64,000 nucleotides of DNA from Phytoactinopolyspora halotolerans (GCF_010550675.1 NZ_JAAGOA010000001.1:124001-188000); one strand, 5' to 3'; positions 24,613-34,057 are shown, numbered from the stretch's first letter. The notes: a model not told the origin generated them from the sequence alone. Made by a program: numbers and translations.

Positions 24613-27117
24613 TCAGTTCCACCCCTCGTCGCCGCCCTCGTCGCCGTCGTCACCGCCACCGTCGTTGCCGTTCTGATTGCCGTTCGGGCTGCCGTCGCCA
24701 CCGTCCGTGCCGTCATCACCGGACTCGTCGCCACCGTCGTCGCCGGACTCGTCACCGCCCCACGGACCGCCGTCGTCACCGGACTCATCGCCGCCGTCCG
24801 TACCGTCGCCACCGTCGTCGCCGGACTCGTCACCGCCCCACGGACCGCCGTCGTCACCGGACTCATCGCCACCGTCCGTACCGTCACCGCCGTCACCGCT
24901 GTCCCCGCCGTCGCCGCCGTCGTCACCGGACTCGTCGCCACCGTCCGTACCGTCGCCGCCGTCGTCACCGGACTCGTCGCCGTTCTGGTTACCGTTGGCG
25001 TTGCCGTTGTCACCGTTGCCGGTCTCATCACCGTGGTCGGGATCTGGGCGACGGGTGGGCTCGGGGATGTCCGGAGACGGGGTCTCGGTCGGCTCCGGCT
25101 CCTCCGGGTCGGTGCGCTCGGGGAACTCGATGACCTCCTCCCCGTCCAACGCGGCCTTCATGAACGCCGTCCAGACCCGGGCGGGATAACCGCCGGCGCG
25201 GAATTTCTCCTGCCCCCCGACGCCGTCGAGCGACTTGGTTCCCGCGGTCTCTCCTTCACCGTTGATGAACGACACCGCGGTAGCCAGCTGGGGCGTGAAG
25301 CCGGCGTACCAGGCGGTGAGATCCTCATGTGTCCCGGTCTTGCCGGCGGACGGGCGGTCCAGCTCCTGCGCCGCCTTCCCGGTGCCGTTGTCGCCCTCCA
25401 CCACCTGCGTCATCGCGTACGTCACGTCCGCCACGACGTCCGGTTCGAAGACCATCTTCGGCTCCGGATCGACCGAGTGCAGCACGTTGCCGCCCCGGTC
25501 GGTCACCTTGCTCACCGTGTACCAGTCGGTGTGCCGGCCGCCAGCGGCCAGCGTCGCGTAGGTCTCCGCCAGCTCGACGGTCGACGCCTTGGCCTGACCG
25601 AGCGTGACCCGCGGGTTGGCTTCCAGATCCTGCGCGTCCTCCGGGAACCCGGCGCGGACCATCGCGTCGACCACCTTGGCGGGTCCCATCTGCATGGCGA
25701 GATCGACGAACGCCGTGTTGATCGACCGTTCCATGGACTGCAGAAGATCGACTTCCTCACCGTAGTCGGCATCGCCCAGGTTTCTCACCGGCGGGCCGAG
25801 CTCCGGGTCGTCGAACGGTGTGTCCCCCCAGAACTCGCTCTCCAGCGTCGCTCCGTCCTCCAGCGCGGCCGCCAGCGTGAACGGCTTCGCCGTCGATCCC
25901 ACCTGCTGCTTTCCGTCCAGGGCGTCGTTGAAGGGATGCTCCACCGCGTCCGGGCCGCCGTACATAGCCACGACGGCGCCGTCGCCGGGTCGCACCGCGG
26001 CCAGGCCGATGCGCACCTCGTCGGCGTTCTCCGTCGGGCGTTCCTCTTCAACGGCCTTGACCGCCGCCTCCTGGGCCTCCTTGTCGAACGTGGTGACAAT
26101 CCGCAACCCGCCGTTCCGGATCTCCGCCTCGTCCAGGCCGGCCGCGAGCAGCTCCTCCTCCACCTGCTGCATCAGGTAACCGTTCGGACCGGAGTACCTG
26201 TTGGTCCGCTGCTCGGGAAGCACCTCCGGCAATTCGGTCTCGGCCGCGGTCTGTGCGTCCAGCGCGCCGATCGCCGTCATGCCGTCCAATACGTACTGGA
26301 AACGCTGCGCGAAGCGCTCCTCGTTGCCCTCGATCGTGGGGTCGTAGCGGTGCGGTGAACGGAGGATGGAGGCGAGAGCGGCGCCCTCGGCCACGCTCAG
26401 CTCACTGACCGGCTTGCCGAAGTAGGACTTCGAGGCCGTCTGCACCCCGTAGAGGTCGCGGCCGAACCAGATCGTGTTGAGGTACGAGGCGAGAATGTCG
26501 TCCTTCTCGCGTTGCTGGTCGATCTTGATCGAGACGAACAGCTCGTTGAGCTTCCGGCTCCAGGTCTGGTCCTGGGTCAGGTAGTAGTTCTTCACGTACT
26601 GCTGGGTGATCGTCGAGCCGCCACCCGAGATCGAGCCGCCTTCGCGCACGAAGTTCAGGCCGGCGCGGGCAATGCCCGCCGGGTCGAAACCGCTGTTGCT
26701 GTAGAAGCTGCGGTCCTCCGCGGCGATCACCGCGTCCCGCACGTGCTGCGGGATCTGCGACAGGTCCACGCTCTCCCGGTTGTACTCGCTGAACCGCCCG
26801 AGCTCGGTCTCCCCGTCACTCCAGTAGACGATGGTCGCCTCGGAACGCGCGAAGTCGTTCGGCCTCGGAATGTCGGTCATCGCGTAGACGATCCCGATGC
26901 CGAGCACGCCCAGGAACATGAAGCCGAGGAAGTAGAGGGCGAGCGCCTTGATGCCCAGGAACTTACGCCAGCGCGACTTGCTCCGGCCGCCGCCCTTGGC
27001 ACGAGCGCCCTTACCGCGCTGTCCGTTGCCGCTGGCCGCATAGCGTCGCCGTGCCTCGGCACGGCCGCCTTGGGGTCTGTGTCCTTCGGGTGCCACTGTC
27101 TCTTCGGTGCCTCGCAT
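24613..27117 (-). CDS. Bifunctional penicillin-binding protein (class A PBP)
   Basis: This is an 834-residue class A PBP: a basic cytoplasmic tail, one membrane helix (about 56-78), and a GT51 transglycosylase with EDRSFYSNSGFDP and GGSTITQQYVKN. The transpeptidase domain has all three motifs: Ser-x-x-Lys in GSTAKPFTL, SxN in SINTAF, and GKTGTHED. After about residue 690 the protein becomes a Glu/Pro then Asp/Gly/Ser-rich acidic tail of roughly 140 residues, encoded by tandem repeats at 24730-24885. Such tails are known for actinobacterial PBPs, but this one is extreme. It polymerises and cross-links peptidoglycan outside the membrane. Confidence 0.93.
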   Translation of the reverse strand: MRGTEETVAPEGHRPQGGRAEARRRYAASGNGQRGKGARAKGGGRSKSRWRKFLGIKALALYFLGFMFLGVLGIGIVYAMTDIPRPNDFARSEATIVYWSDGETELGRFSEYNRESVDLSQIPQHVRDAVIAAEDRSFYSNSGFDPAGIARAGLNFVREGGSISGGGSTITQQYVKNYYLTQDQTWSRKLNELFVSIKIDQQREKDDILASYLNTIWFGRDLYGVQTASKSYFGKPVSELSVAEGAALASILRSPHRYDPTIEGNEERFAQRFQYVLDGMTAIGALDAQTAAETELPEVLPEQRTNRYSGPNGYLMQQVEEELLAAGLDEAEIRNGGLRIVTTFDKEAQEAAVKAVEEERPTENADEVRIGLAAVRPGDGAVVAMYGGPDAVEHPFNDALDGKQQVGSTAKPFTLAAALEDGATLESEFWGDTPFDDPELGPPVRNLGDADYGEEVDLLQSMERSINTAFVDLAMQMGPAKVVDAMVRAGFPEDAQDLEANPRVTLGQAKASTVELAETYATLAAGGRHTDWYTVSKVTDRGGNVLHSVDPEPKMVFEPDVVADVTYAMTQVVEGDNGTGKAAQELDRPSAGKTGTHEDLTAWYAGFTPQLATAVSFINGEGETAGTKSLDGVGGQEKFRAGGYPARVWTAFMKAALDGEEVIEFPERTDPEEPEPTETPSPDIPEPTRRPDPDHGDETGNGDNGNANGNQNGDESGDDGGDGTDGGDESGDDGGDGGDSGDGGDGTDGGDESGDDGGPWGGDESGDDGGDGTDGGDESGDDGGPWGGDESGDDGGDESGDDGTDGGDGSPNGNQNGNDGGGDDGDEGGDEGWN
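24730..24885. repeat. Two 78-bp tandem repeats in the PBP acidic tail
   Basis: Two units (24730-24807 and 24808-24885) differ by about one base. Each encodes a 26-residue Gly/Asp/Glu/Ser block containing GGPWGGDES. Shorter degenerate GDESGDDGG units flank them over about 24640-25010. Slippage or unequal recombination would change tail length between strains. Confidence 0.85.
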
Positions 27118-27251
27118 CGGGGGGTCGGAGCGGGACCGTCGCCGCGCCGTTGCGGCGTCCGGACCAAGGCAGAGCCTACGTCGCTCCCTGCCATTTTGTG
27201 GATCTTGTCGAACAGCACGGCCGATGATGCCCGGCGAGTGACGGCTCGAGA

Positions 27252-27281
27252 TATAGTAGCGATGTATCCGTTCGATACATC
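27252..27281 (+). promoter_or_regulatory. PadR promoter with palindromic PadR box
   Basis: A TATAGT -10 (27252-27257) is followed by the perfect inverted repeat GATGTATC-CGTTC-GATACATC (27261-27281), which covers the expected transcription start. It contains the ATGT...ACAT pattern of PadR-family operators. The PadR gene begins 31 bases downstream, so autorepression is likely. Confidence 0.7.
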
Positions 27282-27311
27282 AAGTTGTCACTGTTGGCAG
27301 GGAGCGTTCTC

Positions 27312-27944
27312 GTGGGAAAACGTGCCGAAGCGTTGGAGCTGGCCGTTCTCGGCTTGCTTCATGACGCCCCGATGCACGGATACGAGCTGCGTAAACGGGT
27401 GAACTCCCTGCTGGGCTGGGGTCGCGCGTTCTCCTACGGCACGCTCTATCCCACGCTCAAGGAGATGGTGCGCCGCGGTCATCTGACCGAGGACGAGGCC
27501 GTTGACGAGGCAACGATGTCACGCGCCAGTCGTCGAGGACGGATCGTCTACAAACTCACGCCGGACGGCAAAGAACGCTTTGCCGAGCTCCTCAATGAAG
27601 CGGGGCCGTCGTCCTGGGACGACGAACAGTTCGGCGTGCACTTCGCCTTCTTCAGCCGGGCGGACGCCGAGACACGCATGCGTATCCTTCTCGGCCGTCG
27701 CTCCCGGCTACAGGAGCGGCTCGAGCAGTTCCGCTCGGCGCTGTCTCGTACCCGGGAGCGGCTCGACGCGTACACGCTCGAGCTGCAACGGCACGGTCTG
27801 GAGTCGGTCGAACGTGAAGTCAGGTGGCTGGACGGGCTCATCAGCGCCGAACAGCGCACCAACGGGCCACAAGATGATCACCCGCGGGGCAGTCGACCCC
27901 GCCTGGGCTCTTCCGGCTCGACGCCGGCGGATCCCAGCGAATGA
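27312..27944 (+). CDS. PadR family transcriptional regulator
   Basis: This is a 210-residue PadR protein of the long subfamily. The winged helix covers residues 3-90 ([21 protein letters not shown] and [19 protein letters not shown]), followed by a helical Vir_act_alpha_C-like dimerisation region with a coiled-coil segment. The C-terminal about 20 residues are disordered. The start is GTG 27312, with GGGAG upstream. A PadR box lies at 27261-27281. The next gene is inositol-1-phosphate synthase, 17 bases later; the same pair occurs in Mycobacterium (Rv0047c-ino1). The regulator may therefore control inositol synthesis, but its ligand is unknown. Confidence 0.9.
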   Translation: MGKRAEALELAVLGLLHDAPMHGYELRKRVNSLLGWGRAFSYGTLYPTLKEMVRRGHLTEDEAVDEATMSRASRRGRIVYKLTPDGKERFAELLNEAGPSSWDDEQFGVHFAFFSRADAETRMRILLGRRSRLQERLEQFRSALSRTRERLDAYTLELQRHGLESVEREVRWLDGLISAEQRTNGPQDDHPRGSRPRLGSSGSTPADPSE

Positions 27945-27961
27945 GAAAGGAAGAGGAGCTC

Positions 27962-29041
27962 ATGGGCTCGCTTCGTGTAGCTATCGTCGGCGTGGGCAAC
28001 TGCGCCACCTCGCTTGTCCAAGGGATCCATTACTACCGCGATGCCGACGCCGCGACCAAGATCCCCGGCTTGATGCACGTCCAGTTCGGCGACTACCACA
28101 TCAGCGACATCGAGTTCGTCGCCGCGTTCGACGTGGACGCGAAGAAGGTCGGCCAGGATCTCGCTGACGCACTGGTGGCGAGCGAGAACAACACCATCAA
28201 GCTGTGTGACGTTCCGCCGACCGGCGTCAACGTACAGCGCGGCCCGACGCTCGACGGGCTCGGCAAGTACTACCGCGAGACCATCACCGAGTCCGACCAG
28301 GATCCGGTGGACGTGGTGGAGACCCTACGGGCCACCCAGGCGGACGTCCTGGTCTGCTACCTGCCCGTCGGCTCCGAGGAGGCGGCCAAGTACTACGCCC
28401 AGTGCGCCATCGACGCCGGCGTCGCCTTCGTCAACTGCCTCCCGGTCTTCATCGCCGGCACCCAGGAGTGGGCGGACAGGTTCTCCGCGGCCGGTGTGCC
28501 GATCATCGGCGACGACATCAAGTCGCAGATCGGCGCGACGATCACGCACCGCGTGCTGGCGAAGCTCTTCGAAGACCGGGGCGTGACCGTCGACCGCACG
28601 TATCAGCTGAACGTCGGCGGCAACATGGACTTCAAGAACATGCTGGAACGGGACCGGCTGGAGTCCAAGAAGATCTCCAAGACGCAGTCCGTCACCTCCC
28701 AGCTGGCCAACGGTCTCGAAGAGCGCAACGTACACATCGGCCCGTCCGATTACGTGGCGTGGCTCGACGACCGCAAGTGGGCGTTCATCCGGCTGGAGGG
28801 CCGCAACTTCGGGGACGCGCCGGTCAGCCTGGAGTACAAGCTCGAGGTGTGGGACTCCCCGAACTCGGCGGGCATCGTCATCGACGCCATCCGCGCGGCC
28901 AAGATCGCCAAGGACCGCGGCGTGGGTGGTCCGATCCTCTCGGCGTCGTCGTACTTCATGAAGTCGCCGCCGGAGCAGTACTACGACAGCGTCGCCCACG
29001 ACCTGGTCGAGAAGTTCATCGCTGGTGAAGTAGAGCGCTAA
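27962..29041 (+). CDS. ino1: Inositol-3-phosphate (myo-inositol-1-phosphate) synthase
   Basis: This 359-residue enzyme converts glucose-6-phosphate to inositol-3-phosphate using NAD+, the first step toward phosphatidylinositol and mycothiol. Motifs: the Rossmann start [29 protein letters not shown], and [14 protein letters not shown] with [15 protein letters not shown] and WDSPNSAG, all nearly identical to mycobacterial Ino1. ATG 27962 is preferred to the upstream ATG 27941, which overlaps the padR stop, because AGGAAGAGGAG is perfectly spaced before it. A strong hairpin follows the stop. Confidence 0.95.
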   Translation: MGSLRVAIVGVGNCATSLVQGIHYYRDADAATKIPGLMHVQFGDYHISDIEFVAAFDVDAKKVGQDLADALVASENNTIKLCDVPPTGVNVQRGPTLDGLGKYYRETITESDQDPVDVVETLRATQADVLVCYLPVGSEEAAKYYAQCAIDAGVAFVNCLPVFIAGTQEWADRFSAAGVPIIGDDIKSQIGATITHRVLAKLFEDRGVTVDRTYQLNVGGNMDFKNMLERDRLESKKISKTQSVTSQLANGLEERNVHIGPSDYVAWLDDRKWAFIRLEGRNFGDAPVSLEYKLEVWDSPNSAGIVIDAIRAAKIAKDRGVGGPILSASSYFMKSPPEQYYDSVAHDLVEKFIAGEVER

Positions 29042-29056
29042 AGCGGTACCGGTCGG

Positions 29057-29094
29057 GGCCGGGTGGCATCGTCGACGGCGGTGCCGGCCCGGCC
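29057..29094 (+). terminator. Hairpin terminator after ino1
   Basis: GGCCGGG (29057-29063) pairs with CCCGGCC (29088-29094), and inside it GGCA pairs with TGCC. It starts 15 bases after the stop and has no U tract. Confidence 0.65.
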
Positions 29095-29144
29095 TTCCGC
29101 AGCCGGATCCGCCGCACACCGGTGCCGTCTCCGGCTGGACCGGG

Positions 29145-29228
29145 ATGATCATGTCCACTAGGTTCTTCCGCGTGCTACCCCTGGTTTCGCCGGGTGAGCA
29201 GCACAGAGAACCTGGTGGACATGATCGT
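29145..29228. repeat. Diverged third member of the palindromic repeat family
   Basis: This 84-bp imperfect palindrome has left arm ATGATCATGTCCACTAGGTT and right arm pairing almost fully with it (AACCTGGTGGACATGATCGT). It shares with the 94-bp copies the core GATCATGT, the AGGTT(n)TTC block and the CGTGC block at the same relative order, but lacks the CCTAAAT ends. It sits downstream of the ino1 terminator. Confidence 0.65.
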
Positions 29229-29230
29229 TT

Positions 29231-29611
29231 CTTGGGGGTGACCGAGCGTCCGAGGCGGGCTGTGGCAGAGACCGTCGCCAATGTCCTACGTCACAAAGTT
29301 GGGCATTTGGGCCATCTCCACCATCGAACATTCGGCCCACTCGACTACCATTCGATTGTCCGGCATATCGGCCTTCTATTGACAGAACAGGGGCGGGCCA
29401 GCCAGCGTCGTCTACTGTCCCGCGTCCTGTCGCCAAAGAACGGTCGGCGGTGAGAGGGCACCCGCGCGGAAGGAGCTGACGTGAACAAGGCCGGCCCAGG
29501 AACGAGGCCGCCCGGCGGAACGTTAGCGACCCAGCAGCGCAACCCGGACAGGTGGACCTGCGTGAGTACGCATGCCGGCCCCGGGACGCCAGACCAAGGA
29601 GGAACGTTTCG
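29231..29611. other. Upstream region of the conservon; no gene seen
   Basis: About 380 bases. A TTGACA hexamer occurs at 29379-29384 and TACTGT at 29413-29418, but their spacing (28) is too long for one sigma-70-type promoter. Reading frames here are short and lack the third-position GC bias of the neighbours. Confidence 0.4.
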
Positions 29612-32600
29612 ATGACGCGGACCGCGCGAGCAAACCGCGGTGCGAGCAGCACCTCGAATCGAGCACGCGCGGCACACAACGCCAGCGCGAGTGCCGCTCC
29701 AGCCGACGAGGCCGCGTCGGAGGAGGGTTCGCGCACCTCGATGTGGCACTCGCTGCTACACGATCGAAGCGTCCGCTCCCGGGTCGCCGCACTCGTCTTG
29801 GTGCCGCTGGTGGGCACTCTGGTCCTCGGCGCCCTCTTCTTCAAGAATGCCTTGGACGACGCGTCGGCGGCCGGCGAGGTGGAAGAGCTCGCCGAGGTCG
29901 GCGTCGCGGCCACCGAAGTGCTGCACAGGATCCAGGACGAGCGGGACATCACCGCCCTCTACGAGGCGGACGCCACCGGGCAGTCCGCCGTCGGCGAAGC
30001 CCGTAACGCCACCGACGCCGCGCTGTCCGATCTCGAGGGCCGCCTCAATGTGGTCCGCGACGCCGACCCGGCCACCGAGTCGGCCGTTGCGGCGCTGGAG
30101 GCCGAAAGCGACAACCTCGCCACCTACCGGGAGCAGCGGGACAGCGGTGACCCGGAGTTCGACGCCGGTGGCGCCGCGAGCTACCACGACCTTGCCGAGG
30201 CGGTGCGAGGCATCGTGACCGCCTCCAGTTCGGTGGTCAACGACGGCGATACCGCGCGGCTGATCAACCGGCTGGACAACATCAGCCAGGCAGTCGAGTC
30301 CGCGTCGATGGAACGCGGCCTGGTGACCTACAACCTCACCCCGGACGAGGAGCCCACGTCCTCGCTGACCGCGAGCGTCGCGTCCTACCGAGGCGAGCAG
30401 GACCTGCTGGTCGGGCGTTTCCTCGCCGGCTTCAACGACGAGAGCGCCGCCGGCGCCACCTCCAGCGAGCTGGGCGGCGGAGATGAACTCACCGCCGAGA
30501 CCATCACGCAGATCCGCGAAGGCGAGACCGTCGACGCCAGCCACGAACAATGGTTCTCCAGCGCCACCGAACGCCTGGAGATCATGCGCGGCGTCGAGGG
30601 TGAGGCCGCCTCCGCCGTCGTCGACAGTGCGTCGGCGACCAGCAGCAATGCGCGCGCCACCGCCGTGTTCAGCGCCATCGCGGTGCTCATCGTGCTGGCG
30701 CTCACGGTCTTCCTCGCCGTCGTCGTCGCCCGCTCCATCGTCGGACCGCTGCGCCGGCTTCGCGCCGCCGCGCAGCAGACGTCGAGCAAGGATCTGCCCG
30801 AAGCGGTCGAGCGCATCCGCCAGGACGGCCCGGCGGCCGCCCTCAAGTCGACGGAATCCGGCGAGGTCATCAAGGCCGAGGGCAAGGACGAGATCGGTGA
30901 GGTCGCACGGGCGTTCAACGAAGTGCACGCGATGGCCGTCCGGGTGGCCGGAGACCAGGCGTTGTTGCGACAGAACCTGGACACCATCGTGGTCAACCTG
31001 TCCCGCCGGACCCAGTCCCTGGTCGACCGGCAACTCGGCGAGTTGGAGAGCCTGGAGCAGCGGGAACGTGACCCGGATCAGCTCAGCACGCTGTTCCGTA
31101 TCGACCACATGGCGACTCGCGTTCGCCGGCACGCCGAGAGCCTGCTGGTCCTGGCCGGCGTCGAGGAGATGCGGACGCAGACCGCGTCCGCACCGGTCCT
31201 GGACGTCGTCCGTACCGCCGTCGGCGAGGTGGAGCAGTACCCGCGGGTGAAGTTCGGCGTCATGCCGACGGACCTGGTCTCGTCGACCGCTGTCGACGAC
31301 ATCGCGCACATGCTCGCCGAGTTGATCGACAACGCGACCGAGTTCTCTGCGCCCTCCACCCCCGTACGCGTGACCAGCCAGCCGTTGCTCGGTGGCGGCC
31401 TGCGGATCTCGGTGACGGACGCTGGCCTAGGCATTCCAGAAGACCAGCTCCAAGAGCTCAACGCGCGGCTCTCCAACGTCAGCGACATCGACGTGGCCAC
31501 GTCACGGACGCTCGGTCTGTACGTCGTCGCCCGGCTCGCGGCCAAGCACGGTATCGGCGTGCGCCTCGAGGCCGGCTCCGGCGGTGGGACCGTCGCACAG
31601 GTCGATATCCCGGCGAACCTCATCCACTCCCCGCTGGACAACGAGAGCGAACCGGTCAAGGATCCCGCCGAGGACCTGCTGCACACACCCAATCCGTGGC
31701 TGCCGCCGAGCAGTGCCTCCCGACAGTTCGAGCAGCCGCAGCAACAGCCGCCTGCGCCGGCGCCGACGACACCGAGCGCGAGCAGTCAGGGAGCCGGCCA
31801 GCCGCCGGCGGAATCTGCCGGCGGGTACGGCTCGGGGAGCTGGCCCTCGTTCGAACCGTTGTCGTCCTCGTCGACGTCCCCGGCTTCGTCGTCTTCTTCG
31901 GCATCCTCGACCGAACGCGTCACCGAGCCGTTGCCCGGTTACGGCAGCAGCAGCCACGACCTGCCCGACTTCACCGGGGAGAACACGTTCGGCCCGACGA
32001 GCCCGACCGACACCAGTGACTCGCCCATTTTCGAATCGGTCCGCTCGGCATGGTTCAGCGACCAGGGAGCGGACTGGTCCAGCCCGGCCGACGCCGGGTG
32101 GCGACGGGCCGCGGAGGTGCTGCGGTCCGCCGAAGAAGCTGCGAACGCGCGCTGGAACCAGCGCTCTACGGAGCCCCCTGGCCGGCGCGCTCGCCCCAGC
32201 ACGGGCCGTCCGGCCGTCCCCGGGTCCGGGTCCGGATGGGCCGCCGGCACGCCGACGCCGCCGAACGCAGCACCCCCCTCTCCGAGCGCGGCGCCACCGC
32301 CGGCGAGCGTTCCACAGCCGGATACTCCTGGGGCGATGCCGGTCGGTGGTGGCCAGCAGCAGCCGCAGCCAGACTTCGGTGCGCCGCCCGTGCCCGATCC
32401 CGCCACCCAGGCGCCGGCAGCCAGCATGAGCGCGTCCGGACTCCCGGTGCGCCGTCGTGGAGCATCGCTGATACCAGGTTCGATCGATGATCCGGCCGCG
32501 GCTGAGGCGAGCCAGCGACCCTCGCCTCAGCGCAAGAGCGCGGACTCCGTATCATCCACTCTTGCAAGTCTGCAGCGCGGTGTTGGTCGCGGTCGTCAGG

Positions 32601-32656
32601 AGACCGGTGGCTGGGTTCCCAAGCGTCCCAGTGACCCCGAGAGGAGCAAGCAGTGA
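29612..32656 (+). CDS. Conservon sensor kinase with nitrate/nitrite-sensing-type domain (CvnA)
   Basis: This is a 1014-residue membrane histidine kinase. Helix 1 is at about residues 55-76 and helix 2 near 353-380, flanking an extracellular all-helical NIT-like sensor domain. A HAMP-like segment then leads to the kinase region FRIDHMATRVRRHAESLLVLAG, whose His is the likely phosphorylation site. The ATPase has an N box (ELIDNATEF) and a G1 box (VTDAGLGIP). The last about 320 residues are Pro/Ser/Gln-rich and disordered, as in Streptomyces CvnA. ATG 29612 has an AGGAGG site; the frame is open upstream to 29552. It overlaps the roadblock gene by four bases. Confidence 0.88.
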   Translation: MTRTARANRGASSTSNRARAAHNASASAAPADEAASEEGSRTSMWHSLLHDRSVRSRVAALVLVPLVGTLVLGALFFKNALDDASAAGEVEELAEVGVAATEVLHRIQDERDITALYEADATGQSAVGEARNATDAALSDLEGRLNVVRDADPATESAVAALEAESDNLATYREQRDSGDPEFDAGGAASYHDLAEAVRGIVTASSSVVNDGDTARLINRLDNISQAVESASMERGLVTYNLTPDEEPTSSLTASVASYRGEQDLLVGRFLAGFNDESAAGATSSELGGGDELTAETITQIREGETVDASHEQWFSSATERLEIMRGVEGEAASAVVDSASATSSNARATAVFSAIAVLIVLALTVFLAVVVARSIVGPLRRLRAAAQQTSSKDLPEAVERIRQDGPAAALKSTESGEVIKAEGKDEIGEVARAFNEVHAMAVRVAGDQALLRQNLDTIVVNLSRRTQSLVDRQLGELESLEQRERDPDQLSTLFRIDHMATRVRRHAESLLVLAGVEEMRTQTASAPVLDVVRTAVGEVEQYPRVKFGVMPTDLVSSTAVDDIAHMLAELIDNATEFSAPSTPVRVTSQPLLGGGLRISVTDAGLGIPEDQLQELNARLSNVSDIDVATSRTLGLYVVARLAAKHGIGVRLEAGSGGGTVAQVDIPANLIHSPLDNESEPVKDPAEDLLHTPNPWLPPSSASRQFEQPQQQPPAPAPTTPSASSQGAGQPPAESAGGYGSGSWPSFEPLSSSSTSPASSSSSASSTERVTEPLPGYGSSSHDLPDFTGENTFGPTSPTDTSDSPIFESVRSAWFSDQGADWSSPADAGWRRAAEVLRSAEEAANARWNQRSTEPPGRRARPSTGRPAVPGSGSGWAAGTPTPPNAAPPSPSAAPPPASVPQPDTPGAMPVGGGQQQPQPDFGAPPVPDPATQAPAASMSASGLPVRRRGASLIPGSIDDPAAAEASQRPSPQRKSADSVSSTLASLQRGVGRGRQETGGWVPKRPSDPERSKQ

Positions 32657-33048
32657 CGAACTCTACGAACGATGAGCTCAATTGGCTCCTCGATCGTTTC
32701 GTCCAACGCACGACCGGCGTCGCGCACGGTGTGGTGGTGTCCGCCGATGGTCTGCATCTCGCCGGCTCCTCGGGACTCCCCCAGGAGCGCGGAGAGCAAC
32801 TCGCCGCCGTCGTGTCCGGCCTCGCGAGCTTGACCGTGGGTGCCTCGATGATCCTCAACGCCGGGGAAGTCCAGCAGACGTTGGTGGAGATGGCCGACGG
32901 CTTCTTGCTGGTCATGGCGGTCGGATCCGGTGCGCATCTCGCGGTGCTCGCCGCGGCCGGCTGCGATCTCGGTCAGGTGGGTTACGAGATGGCGTTGCTG
33001 GTGGAACGGGTCGGTGCGGCACTCAACCCTGCCGCTCGCGTGGGGTGA
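32653..33048 (+). CDS. Roadblock/LC7 domain protein (CvnB)
   Basis: This is a 131-residue Roadblock/LC7 protein of the MglB-like type (LNWLLDRFVQRTTGVAHGVVVSADGL, then VEMADGFLLVMAVGSGAHLAVLA). It is expected to dimerise and act on the small GTPase encoded two genes downstream. The start GTG 32653 overlaps the kinase stop, implying coupled translation. Confidence 0.9.
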   Translation: MTNSTNDELNWLLDRFVQRTTGVAHGVVVSADGLHLAGSSGLPQERGEQLAAVVSGLASLTVGASMILNAGEVQQTLVEMADGFLLVMAVGSGAHLAVLAAAGCDLGQVGYEMALLVERVGAALNPAARVG

Positions 33049-33111
33049 CGCGGGGTGAGGGATAGCTCGGGGAGCCGGCCGACGTGAGTGCACGAGAACA
33101 CGGGGAAGACC

Positions 33112-33474
33112 ATGCCGATACCTGACTCTGGCCGCATACGCCCCTATCTTGCGACCCGCGGCCGAACCCGTCCTGTCCAGGACATCGCCATCGAGGCATT
33201 GGTCTCCACCACCGACGCCGGGCGTAACCATGGCATCGACCCGGAACCGGAGCGTGACCGTATTCTGCGGCTGTGCCACGCGCCGCGATCCGTCGCCGAG
33301 ATTGCCTCCCTCGTCTCCACGCCGCTGGGCGTTGCTAGGGTGCTTGTCGCCGATCTTGAGGCAGAGGGCCTCACCCGCGTCGCGGATCCGCACGCGGCAT
33401 TCCATGGGTCGGTGGAACCGGCTCGCGATCTGAGTGTGCTGGAAAGGGTGAGGGATGGCCTCCGTCGACTCTGA
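33112..33474 (+). CDS. DUF742 protein (CvnC)
   Basis: This is a protein of about 120 residues with the DUF742 signature RIRPYLATRGRTRP at the N-terminus, followed by a winged-helix-like region (CHAPRSVAEIASLVSTPLGVARVLVADL). ATG 33112 has a close GGGGAAG site; GTG 33088 is an in-frame alternative. It overlaps the GTPase gene by 20 bases. It is the third member of the conservon; its molecular role is not established. Confidence 0.87.
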   Translation: MPIPDSGRIRPYLATRGRTRPVQDIAIEALVSTTDAGRNHGIDPEPERDRILRLCHAPRSVAEIASLVSTPLGVARVLVADLEAEGLTRVADPHAAFHGSVEPARDLSVLERVRDGLRRL

Positions 33475-34057
33475 GATGTCCAGGGGGACACAGGCGTCTC
33501 AGGACGCCCTGTCAGTCAAGATCGTCGTCGCGGGCGGATTCGGCGTCGGCAAGACGACGTTCGTCGGTTCGGTCAGCGAGATCGAGCCGTTGCGGACCGA
33601 GGCCCTCATGACGGACGCGTCGACCAACGTCGACGACCTGTCGATGCTGCCGGAGAAGCGCACCACCACGGTGGCCATGGACTTCGGCCGGATCACCCTC
33701 GCCGAAGACCTGGTGCTGTACCTGTTCGGCACGCCGGGACAGAACCGCTTCTGGTTCATGTGGGACGACATCACCCGTGGTGCCATCGGTGCCGTGGTCC
33801 TGGTGGACACCCGGCGACTGGCCGACTGCTTCGGCGCCGTGGACTACGTCGAGCAGCGCGGGATTCCGTTCTTGATCGCCCTCAACGCCTTCGACGGCGT
33901 GCAGCAGCACACAGCCGAAGAGGTCCGGGAAGCGCTGCAGCTCGGCCCCGAGGTACCGTTCCTGGTGACCGACGCGCGCGACCGTGAGTCGGTCAAGACG
34001 GTGCTGGTGACACTCGTCGAGCACGCTATGAGCATGGTGCAACAGCAGCACACCTGA
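33455..34057 (+). CDS. Conservon small GTPase / ATP-GTP-binding protein (CvnD)
   Basis: This is a 200-residue Ras-like GTPase. The P-loop is GGFGVGKTTF (about residues 27-36), the switch II-like motif is FGTPGQNRFWFMWDD, and the base-recognition segment is LNAFDG in place of NKxD. It ends the kinase-roadblock-DUF742-GTPase set, which in Streptomyces conservons is thought to work like a membrane-associated G-protein system for development and secondary metabolism. There is no lipid anchor or membrane helix. Confidence 0.9.
   Translation: MASVDSEMSRGTQASQDALSVKIVVAGGFGVGKTTFVGSVSEIEPLRTEALMTDASTNVDDLSMLPEKRTTTVAMDFGRITLAEDLVLYLFGTPGQNRFWFMWDDITRGAIGAVVLVDTRRLADCFGAVDYVEQRGIPFLIALNAFDGVQQHTAEEVREALQLGPEVPFLVTDARDRESVKTVLVTLVEHAMSMVQQQHT

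Noticed and set aside
29379-29418. TTGACA with TACTGT as a conservon promoter
   Set aside because: Spacing of 28 bases is incompatible with a normal sigma-70-type promoter.
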